DNA from: an uncultured Lachnospiraceae bacterium
GTDB lineage: Bacteria > Bacillota > Clostridia > Lachnospirales > Lachnospiraceae
Direction: 5' to 3'
DNA length: 64,000 bases
NCBI GenBank assembly: GCA_934320895.1
Contig: CAKRFY010000005.1
Coordinates: 70,961 to 134,960, forward strand
Positions 55,117-62,330 of the stretch are shown piece after piece. The notes below the pieces were generated by a model. It did no database searches. It saw nothing but the letters and a program-made list of their open reading frames with translations, and was not told where the DNA came from. A program made the translations under genes and the position numbers. Each line of letters starts with the position of its first letter. Position 1 is the stretch's first letter.

Positions 55117-56097
55117 ATGCAATTTAAAGAAAATTTTTTTATAGATGAGATAAGAAATGATTTTAAGATTCCTGCCATGATGAAAAGGGCGTGGGCGGCA
55201 GAAATGGAAGTACTTGAAGTTGTATCTGATTTATGTCGAAAAAATAACATTAAATATTTTGCAGATTGGGGAACAATGCTTGGAGCTGTCAGACATAATG
55301 GATTTATTCCATGGGATGACGATATTGATATATGTCTATTGCGTAAGGATTACAATAGGTTGATTAAGATTCTTAAGACTGATTTACCATATGGTTTTGT
55401 TCTTGCAGGAATGTATAGTGATTCAAAAAGATTACAGGAAGCAGCCTTTGTTCCTCATGCAAGGGTGATAGCTGATGAAACACTTTGGGATTTTAACGAC
55501 TATATGGTGAGATTTCATGGTTTTCCATATCAGAGGATAGGAATAGATATTTTTCCAGTTGATAAGGTTTCTAGTGACAATGAGGCAGACAAAAAACAGC
55601 AGAGGATTATAAAAAATGGAGTAGCGATTTTACAGAATTGGAATTACATGTTGGAAAATGATATACTGGAGAATAAACTGTCGGCTTTTGAAAAAGAGGC
55701 TGGAATTAGCCTTAGCAGAGATGAAAATATAAAAAATAAAATGTGGCGTGAGATTGACAATATAAGTATGTGGCACGAAAATGAAGATTGTGAAAATGTA
55801 GCTGAAATAATTTTTTATATTGATAATGAGGGGAATAGATGTAAACGGCAATGGTTTTCGGAGATGATGCCAATGAAGTTTGAAAATATGGAGATAATGA
55901 TTCCAAAGGATTATGATAAAATATTACATACATATTATGGAGATTATAATGAGTTTGTAAAATTTGCAGGTGATCATAACTATCCATTTTATAAACATAT
56001 GCAGAAGGAATTATTAAAACAAATAAGAGCTGTGGGATTTAGGGGATCTGTAGAAATGTTTTGTCAAGCAGTAGCTAGTGGCAAGTTAAGAGTCTGA
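55117..56097 (+). CDS. LicD-family phosphotransferase
   Basis: A 326-residue LicD protein: IKYFADWGTMLGAVRHNGFI then PWDDDIDICLLRKDYNRL carry the nucleotidyltransferase-like DDDID metal site. LicD enzymes transfer phosphocholine or a similar phospho-alcohol from a CDP carrier to a sugar. The next gene encodes a LicC-type nucleotidyltransferase fused to an aminotransferase, which would make the CDP-linked substrate. So this is the likely transferase of a phospho-linked decoration on the flagellin glycan. It starts 15 bp after pseG. Confidence 0.85.
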   Translation: MQFKENFFIDEIRNDFKIPAMMKRAWAAEMEVLEVVSDLCRKNNIKYFADWGTMLGAVRHNGFIPWDDDIDICLLRKDYNRLIKILKTDLPYGFVLAGMYSDSKRLQEAAFVPHARVIADETLWDFNDYMVRFHGFPYQRIGIDIFPVDKVSSDNEADKKQQRIIKNGVAILQNWNYMLENDILENKLSAFEKEAGISLSRDENIKNKMWREIDNISMWHENEDCENVAEIIFYIDNEGNRCKRQWFSEMMPMKFENMEIMIPKDYDKILHTYYGDYNEFVKFAGDHNYPFYKHMQKELLKQIRAVGFRGSVEMFCQAVASGKLRV

Positions 56098-56134
56098 TTT
56101 TTATTAAATTTTTTTAATTTATAAGGGGGTAGAT

Positions 56135-57961
56135 ATGCAGGCTATAATTTTGGCAGCGGGAATGGGAAAAAGATTACAGGAATTAACTAAAGATAATACA
56201 AAATGTATGGTAAAAGTAAATGGAATAACAATGATTGAGAGATGTCTTAGAATTTTGGACTACAAACATTTATCAAGAATTGTTATTGTTGTGGGATACA
56301 AAGGTGATAATTTAATAGAATTTATTGATAGTTTGAAAATTGTTACACCTATATGTTATATAAATAATCAGGTATATGATAAGACAAATAATATCTATTC
56401 ACTTGCTTTAGCAAAAGAGTATTTGTGTAGTGATGATACATTGCTTCTTGAGTCAGATTTAGTGTTTGAAGAAGAAGTTATAGATTTATTGATTAGTGAT
56501 AGCAGAAGTACACTTGCACTTGTGGACAAGTTTGAAAGCTGGATGGATGGGACATGCATGGAGCTTGATGATGATGATTGTATTGTTGATTTTATACCTG
56601 GAAAACATTTAAAGTTTAGTGAGAAAGAAAAGTATTATAAAACAGTTAATATATATAAATTTAGTAAATATTTTTCAAATAATATTTATGTACCTTTTTT
56701 GTCAGCATATGAAAAGGCTATGGGGGAAAATGAATATTATGAATCTGTAATCAAACTTATTGCTATGTTAGAAACTAAAGAAATACGGGCAAAAAGACTT
56801 TGTGGACAGAAATGGTATGAGATTGATAATGCTCAGGATTTAGATATAGCTGAGTCAATATTTGCAGACAGCACACGGGAAAAATTGGAAAAAATATCAG
56901 GAAGATATGGGGGATATTGGAGATATCCTAAAATGATTGACTTTTGCTATCTTGTTAATCCATATTACCCACCAAAGAAAATGGTTGAAGAGATTAAGTC
57001 AAATTTTGATATATTGTTGACACAGTATCCATCAGGAATGAAAGTGAATTCATTATTGGCTGCAAATAATTTTGGAATAAGTGATAAATGTATAATTGTT
57101 GGAAATGGTGCGGCTGAACTTATAAAAACTTTAATGCAAAAAATTTCTGGAAATACAGGGGTTATATATCCGACATTTCAGGAGTATCCAAATAGATATA
57201 ACAAAGAAAAAATTATTGCATTTAATTCAGGAGAATATAATAACAATTTTAGGTATTCTGAAGATGATATAATAGATTATTATAATGATAATGAAATAAA
57301 TAACCTGATTATAGTAAATCCTGATAATCCTAGTGGAAATTATATTTCATATAATGGTTTATTAAAATTGATAGATTGGTGCAAAAGTAAAAATATTAAA
57401 TTTATATTAGATGAAAGTTTTGTTGATTTTGTTGAACTTGAGGGTGTAGAAACTGATATATCTGAATTGACACTTTTAAGACAGGATATATTAAATAGAT
57501 ATACAGGCTTGTATGTTATAAAAAGTATATCAAAGTCATATGGTGTGCCAGGATTGAGACTAGGGATAATGGCAAGCTCAGATATTAATATGATTGCTGA
57601 GTTAAAAATGGATGTGGCAATTTGGAATATAAATTCGTTTGCTGAATTTTGGATGCAGATTGCTGAAAAGTATAAAAAGGATTATACATTGGCTATTGAG
57701 AAGTTTAGGATAAGCAGAAAGAGGCTTGTTGAAGAACTAGAAAAAATATCATGGATTAAAGTGCTGCCATCACAGGCAAATTATGTTATGTGCGAACTTA
57801 TTAGTAAAGAGAGCACCGAGATATGTGCAAATTTGCTTGAAAAAGGTATTTTTATTAAAGATTTATCTGATAAGATAAATAATGGAAAACAGTATATAAG
57901 AATTGCAGTAAGAGATGAAGATGGCAATAAAAAGCTTATAGATGTTTTAAAGGTGATGTGA
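56135..57961 (+). CDS. Nucleotidyltransferase / PLP aminotransferase fusion
   Basis: A 608-residue two-domain enzyme. Residues 1-240 are a LicC-type sugar/alcohol-phosphate nucleotidyltransferase (IILAAGMGKRLQELTKDNTK, CMVKVNGITMIER, LLLESDLVF). Residues about 255-608 are a HisC/CobD-like class I PLP enzyme (GNGAAELIKTLMQ, IIVNPDNPSGNYIS, FILDESFVDF, SISKSYGVPGLRLGI with the PLP lysine in SKSYG). CobD-like proteins decarboxylate threonine phosphate to aminopropanol phosphate; others transaminate. The same fusion architecture occurs, as I recall, in the C. difficile type A flagellin operon. I infer that it prepares and activates a phospho-amino compound for LicD. The start has SD AAGGGGG. Confidence 0.85.
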   Translation: MQAIILAAGMGKRLQELTKDNTKCMVKVNGITMIERCLRILDYKHLSRIVIVVGYKGDNLIEFIDSLKIVTPICYINNQVYDKTNNIYSLALAKEYLCSDDTLLLESDLVFEEEVIDLLISDSRSTLALVDKFESWMDGTCMELDDDDCIVDFIPGKHLKFSEKEKYYKTVNIYKFSKYFSNNIYVPFLSAYEKAMGENEYYESVIKLIAMLETKEIRAKRLCGQKWYEIDNAQDLDIAESIFADSTREKLEKISGRYGGYWRYPKMIDFCYLVNPYYPPKKMVEEIKSNFDILLTQYPSGMKVNSLLAANNFGISDKCIIVGNGAAELIKTLMQKISGNTGVIYPTFQEYPNRYNKEKIIAFNSGEYNNNFRYSEDDIIDYYNDNEINNLIIVNPDNPSGNYISYNGLLKLIDWCKSKNIKFILDESFVDFVELEGVETDISELTLLRQDILNRYTGLYVIKSISKSYGVPGLRLGIMASSDINMIAELKMDVAIWNINSFAEFWMQIAEKYKKDYTLAIEKFRISRKRLVEELEKISWIKVLPSQANYVMCELISKESTEICANLLEKGIFIKDLSDKINNGKQYIRIAVRDEDGNKKLIDVLKVM

Positions 57962-57972
57962 GGAGATTTGTT

Positions 57973-58686
57973 ATGAACAAATGGGATATGATATGGAAAA
58001 ATAGAGATGTGGGAACAGATATAAATTTAGAAGATGATGTATTTAAAATGTTTTGTAAGTTAAAGCGAGCAGACGGATTTGATACACAGGAAATATCCGG
58101 GTATTATGAAGCATTTTTTGAAGAATGGAAAAGATTTGAATCAAATATTAGGGAGATAGCAGGTAAATATAGTAGCGTGTTTGAAGTAGGATGTGGAAGT
58201 GGTGTAAATTTATATTTGTTCAAAAAATTAGTTGGATGTACCCAATTGGGCGGAGTGGATTATTCTCAAAAATTAGTAGATGTTGCAAAAAAGATAATAC
58301 TATCAGAAGATATAAGATGTATGGAAGCGATAGATGTTGATGTAGAAAAGAAATATGACATTGTCATATCAGATAGTGTATTTCAATATTTTCAGACTCG
58401 TGAATATGGTATAGATGTGCTTGAAAAGATGTATAATAAAGCGAATAAGTGTATAGTTATAACAGAAATACATGATATTGATAAAAAAACTGAACATTTA
58501 AATTACAGAAGACAATGTGTAGAGGATTATGATAAGAAATATGAAGGTCTAGACAAAACATTTTATTCTAAGAATGATTTTATAAATTTCTCAAATAAAG
58601 TTGGAGCAAAATGTTTGATAAGACAACCAGAAAATCAGTTATATTGGAACAATAAATTTGTGTTTGACTGTTATATTGTGAAGTAG
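57973..58686 (+). CDS. Class I SAM-dependent methyltransferase
   Basis: A 237-residue methyltransferase with a Rossmann motif I VFEVGCGSGVNLYLFKKL, motif post-I GVDYSQKLVDVAKK and motif IV-like YDIVISDSVFQYF. The next-to-aminotransferase position fits N-methylation of the phospho-amino compound or of a sugar amine. The frame is open from a GTG at 57958, but ATG 57973 follows the SD AGGAGA by 6 nt. It overlaps no gene and starts 11 bp after the fusion gene. Confidence 0.82.
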   Translation: MNKWDMIWKNRDVGTDINLEDDVFKMFCKLKRADGFDTQEISGYYEAFFEEWKRFESNIREIAGKYSSVFEVGCGSGVNLYLFKKLVGCTQLGGVDYSQKLVDVAKKIILSEDIRCMEAIDVDVEKKYDIVISDSVFQYFQTREYGIDVLEKMYNKANKCIVITEIHDIDKKTEHLNYRRQCVEDYDKKYEGLDKTFYSKNDFINFSNKVGAKCLIRQPENQLYWNNKFVFDCYIVK

Positions 58687-58736
58687 AAAAATATTGGATA
58701 GATTAAAAATTAGAGTTGATATAGAGGAATGACAAT

Positions 58737-60800
58737 ATGGAACCAAAAGTAAAAAATTTTAATAATGAAAAACAGAGAATAATAAATGCAGTTAAAAATG
58801 ATGAAACAAATATGGAGATAATAGCAGGGGTTGATGATTATCTTAATAAATATCCAGGTGATACAGATATAATAATTGTTAAAGCTTATATGGAGTTGAT
58901 AAATGATAATGTAGAACATGGAATAGAATTACTTAAGTTTGTACTAGAAAAGTGTCCATTTTCAATAGATGCTTTGTTTTTGATTGGACAGGCATATAAT
59001 GAACTTGGTGAATATTATAATGCAATGAATTGTTTAGGAATTGCCGAAAGACTTGATGATTGGTTTTATTTGCTTAATCGTGAATATGTATATTTATTTT
59101 ATAATAATGAGATATGTGTTAGTTTGTTAGATAATGTGAGAGAAAAATTAGCTTATTTGGCGAATATTGTCCCCGAACAAAAACAATTGTTGGAAAAATT
59201 TGAATTGGACTTAAAAAATAATTTTTGGCTATTTAAAGACATAGTACGTATGGATGATGAAATTATAGGAAATTATTTTTGTAATGAAATGTCAGATATA
59301 CATTTTTGTGCTATATATGATCCATATTCATATTTAGCATACAAAAAGGAATATCCTAAAAACTTACAATTACTAAAAACAGAAATGTTAAAACCATTAA
59401 AATCTGGAACCAATATAGAATTGAGGTTAAAGTCGGAATCATTGGTTCCTATTTTAAATAAAGAGAAATTAACTCAGATAGAGATCAAACAAAATAATGA
59501 TAATAGTGTGTTAATACCAGAATATCATAATATGCATTTTAATTATTTTAAAATGAAAAAAGGAAATATAAAAATCTCTTCTGATAAGGAATTAATTGTA
59601 GCAGAACCAGTGCCATTAGTACACCATAAAAATAATAAAAAACTTGTGATAAGTTTATTTGTAGATGGAATTTCTCAAAAAGTACTTAAAGAATATGGGC
59701 TGGAAAATATAATGCCAAATACATATAATTTTTTTAAGAATGGAATGATATGTAATAATACATTTTCATCATCAGATTGGACATATCCAAGTGTAGGGAG
59801 TTTAATGTCAGGTCTTTCAGTAACAAATCATATGATGATTCATCCATATATAAATGTAAAATTTCCTAAAAATCAAAAATTGTTGTTTGAATATTTTAAA
59901 GAAGCTGGATATCATACAACCCTTATGAGTGGTGATTGGCGTTCAACATCTGCAACATACGATGCAACAAGAGGTGTTGATCGATATATTGCAAAGCATC
60001 AGAATTGTGGATTTAGGACAGAAGATGTAATTTCAAATGTAATAGACCATTTAGAAACATTTAATGGAACAGATGAATATGTCTGGGTTGGAACAGGAGA
60101 TTTACATGATATTGCAGATGAATATAGTCTTCCAACTGATATTCAGGCAAAAATGGATTTGGAAGAGTTTAATATAGGTAAGAAATCTAAAACTTCAGTT
60201 AAACAGGAATATAATATAAATAAAATTAGTATGTATGTAAAAACTGCTACGCATATTGATTCAAAATTAAAGGTTTTATATGATTATATTGAAGAAAATT
60301 ATAAAGAAGATGAATTTGTTGTAACATTATTTGGTGATCATGGTCAGGCATATATCGTTAAACCAACAGAATTTCATTTATCGAGAGGTATGACCAATAT
60401 TGGGTTTATGACAAGAGGTGGTGGAGTTTCTGGAGTAAGTGATGAATATATAAATATAGTTGATTATACAAATATAATTACGAAATTAGCAGGCATGGAA
60501 AATGTAAATATAGACAGCGATGGAAGGCTGCCTAAAACATTTGGTGGAGATAGAGAAAATGATTTTGCTATATCAGAGACTATTCATCCAGGTGATCCAT
60601 ATATGATAGCAATGCATGGTTCAGAGTATACTTTTTATATGGAATCAGATGCAAGTGTTACTGATTATGGAAAGGTCGATTTGTCAGTGTATAATACTAA
60701 ATTGTATGATTCTGATGGAAATGAAGTTTTTGATAAAAGTATTATAGATAAATTTGTTGACTTTGTTTTAGATAGGACAAAATATATACAGATTTATTAA
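58737..60800 (+). CDS. TPR / alkaline-phosphatase-superfamily protein, copy 1
   Basis: A 687-residue cytoplasmic protein (no signal peptide or TM segment). Residues about 40-130 are helical TPR-like repeats (IDALFLIGQAYNELGEYYNA). From about residue 300 it is a sulfatase/alkaline-phosphatase fold: first metal Asp in LVISLFVDGIS (Asp310), nucleophile Thr/Ser in SSDWTYPSVGSLMSG (about 347-359), GDLHD near 455 and LFGDHGQA (533-536) for the second metal site. Such enzymes transfer or hydrolyse phospho- or sulfo-groups, including phosphoethanolamine and glycerophosphate. The neighbours suggest the phospho-decoration of flagellin glycan as substrate. A close paralogue begins at 62331. Confidence 0.8.
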   Translation: MEPKVKNFNNEKQRIINAVKNDETNMEIIAGVDDYLNKYPGDTDIIIVKAYMELINDNVEHGIELLKFVLEKCPFSIDALFLIGQAYNELGEYYNAMNCLGIAERLDDWFYLLNREYVYLFYNNEICVSLLDNVREKLAYLANIVPEQKQLLEKFELDLKNNFWLFKDIVRMDDEIIGNYFCNEMSDIHFCAIYDPYSYLAYKKEYPKNLQLLKTEMLKPLKSGTNIELRLKSESLVPILNKEKLTQIEIKQNNDNSVLIPEYHNMHFNYFKMKKGNIKISSDKELIVAEPVPLVHHKNNKKLVISLFVDGISQKVLKEYGLENIMPNTYNFFKNGMICNNTFSSSDWTYPSVGSLMSGLSVTNHMMIHPYINVKFPKNQKLLFEYFKEAGYHTTLMSGDWRSTSATYDATRGVDRYIAKHQNCGFRTEDVISNVIDHLETFNGTDEYVWVGTGDLHDIADEYSLPTDIQAKMDLEEFNIGKKSKTSVKQEYNINKISMYVKTATHIDSKLKVLYDYIEENYKEDEFVVTLFGDHGQAYIVKPTEFHLSRGMTNIGFMTRGGGVSGVSDEYINIVDYTNIITKLAGMENVNIDSDGRLPKTFGGDRENDFAISETIHPGDPYMIAMHGSEYTFYMESDASVTDYGKVDLSVYNTKLYDSDGNEVFDKSIIDKFVDFVLDRTKYIQIY
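58983..59201 (+). repeat. 219-bp identity tract shared with 62577-62795
   Basis: This stretch of copy 1 is identical at every base to 62577-62795 of copy 2, although flanking parts of the two genes differ clearly. This is the pattern left by gene conversion or recent unequal exchange. Confidence 0.85.
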
Positions 60801-60859
60801 ATATGTATATAGTAAGCTTCCTGTATACTTTAAATAAGCCAAGAGATTGACACAAAAAA

Positions 60860-60929
60860 ATACCTCAAGTAAATTTAGATTATTACTGAACTGACCCGTT
60901 GGTAAAAATCTAAAGAATACAAGAGGTAT
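60860..60929 (+). ncRNA. Possible IS110 bridge-RNA region
   Basis: Nested inverted repeats ATACCTC/GAGGTAT (60860-60866 with 60923-60929) and TTTAGATT/AATCTAAA (60874-60881 with 60907-60914) precede the transposase start. In IS110 elements a left-end noncoding RNA guides recombination. Structure and position fit, but this is not proof. Confidence 0.35.
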
Positions 60930-60934
60930 CTAAC

Positions 60935-62181
60935 ATGAATCTTAAAGGCACAAAGAAGAAAAATCAAGTAGTAACAACAAATATTTTTGAAGAGCAGGAA
61001 CTTTTGAAAAAAGCAGAGGTGATCAGAAAGAATCTCATGGCATCAACTTGGCATGAGTTGGAAACGAATGGAAAATTTGATAAGAACGCAAAGCTCTCTT
61101 TTATCAGTGATGACATGCTTATTTTAGGATGCGATGCAGGCAGTGAAACACATTATCTGAGGGCGATTGATACCAGAGGAAGAGAACTCAGTAAGTCCGC
61201 ATATCCATTCAGTAATAGTTCAGAAGGATTTCAAAGTGCAAAAGAATGGGCGATAGAAATTGCTGCGAAAAATAACAAAAAGCAGATTGTTTTAGGATTA
61301 GGCCTACAGGACACTATTGGTTCTGTCTTGCTACATGGATGATTGCGAATGGAATCAGTGTTGTACAGGTAAATCCATATGCAGTAAAACAGACTAAAGA
61401 AGTGGAAGACAACAGTCAGCTGAAGGATGATACAAAAGATCCGAAACTGATTGCGAATCTCGTGAAAGACGGGAACTTTGGAATGCCGTATCTTCCGGAA
61501 AAGGTTTATGCGGAGCTTCGAAGATTGTCCATGTTTAGAGACCAGCTGAATGAGGATAGGATCCGTGCAATCAATCGGATGCACAGAGAGATGAAGATTT
61601 ATTTTCCGGAATATAAAGAAGCATTGGGAAAAGTGGAAGGAACATTCAGCCTGGAATTATTGAAACGTACACCATTTCCAGAAGAGATACAGGCACTTGG
61701 AGAAGAAGGTATCCGAGAGATCTGGCATAATGCGAAGCTCAGAGGACGCGGTTATAGCAGAGCCAGAGATATCGTAGAATACGCAAAGACAAGTGTTGGA
61801 ATTAAAGATGGAGCCGAAGCATCAGCAATGGCAGTGAAATGGTTTGTGAAAGAAATCAGGGAACTGAATGAGAAACTTGCAGAAATAGAAGAAATGATGC
61901 AAGAAAAATATCAGGAGATTCCCTATGCAAAAAACATACTTGAGATATCAGGAATAGGTGAAAACACGCTTACAGGTATTCTAGCAGAGATGGGAGATGT
62001 ATCAAGATTCAGTAATGCGAAAGAGATACAAAAATTAAGTGGATTGAGCCTGGTAGCATGCAGTTCTGGCAAGCATAAAGGAGAGACCAAGATAAGTCAT
62101 AGAGGACGCAAAAGACTTAGATATTGTCTGTTTCAGTATACAACAAGAGATGAGAATCCATTAAAGAAAAAAATACTATGA
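60935..62181 (+). pseudogene. IS110 transposase, frameshifted and internally deleted
   Basis: The first part (60935 to about 61302) carries the first DEDD Asp (LILGCDAGSETHYLRAID). At 61301-61302 one base, probably A, is missing: GGATTAGGCCT where GGATTAGAGCCT would encode GLEPTGHYW. Restoring it joins the second frame (VVQVNPYAVKQTKEVEDNSQ, LKDDTKDPKLIANLVKDG). The lost codon is the DEDD Glu. Near the end, RKRLRYCLFQ runs directly into YTTRDENPLKKK, so a segment of the serine-containing C-terminal domain is deleted. It cannot act as a transposase. Confidence 0.88.
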
Positions 62182-62330
62182 CTGTCATACACTTTTGGCT
62201 CTGTTTTAAGAGGTAAATATTTAAAGAAAAGCCCATAAAATCAATGATTTAGGGCTTGACATTATAGGAAGGGATAAAAAGTATTTTGTGTTGATTAAAA
62301 ATAATATTTATAAACAAGAGGAATTATGCA

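Larger units (their letters stand above)
60835..62270 (+). mobile_element. Degenerate IS110-family insertion
   Basis: An IS110-type transposase remnant with flanking noncoding ends lies between two TPR/phosphatase gene copies. The left noncoding end (about 60835-60934) has nested inverted repeats, and the right side (62221-62256) has the hairpin AAGCCC/GGGCTT. Exact termini could not be fixed, since IS110 lacks clear terminal repeats. It is broken by a frameshift and deletions and so is not autonomous. Confidence 0.7.

Noticed and set aside
56135..58686. Phosphonate (aminoethylphosphonate, PntC-like) pathway
   Set aside because: A cytidylyltransferase-aminotransferase fusion is known there, but no PEP mutase or phosphonopyruvate decarboxylase is in the window and the PLP domain looks HisC/CobD-like.
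62256..62285. Outward promoter from the IS110 right end (TTGACA at about 62256) driving the second phosphatase copy
   Set aside because: A good -35 exists, but the -10 candidate (AAGTAT) is poor; not claimed as a feature.
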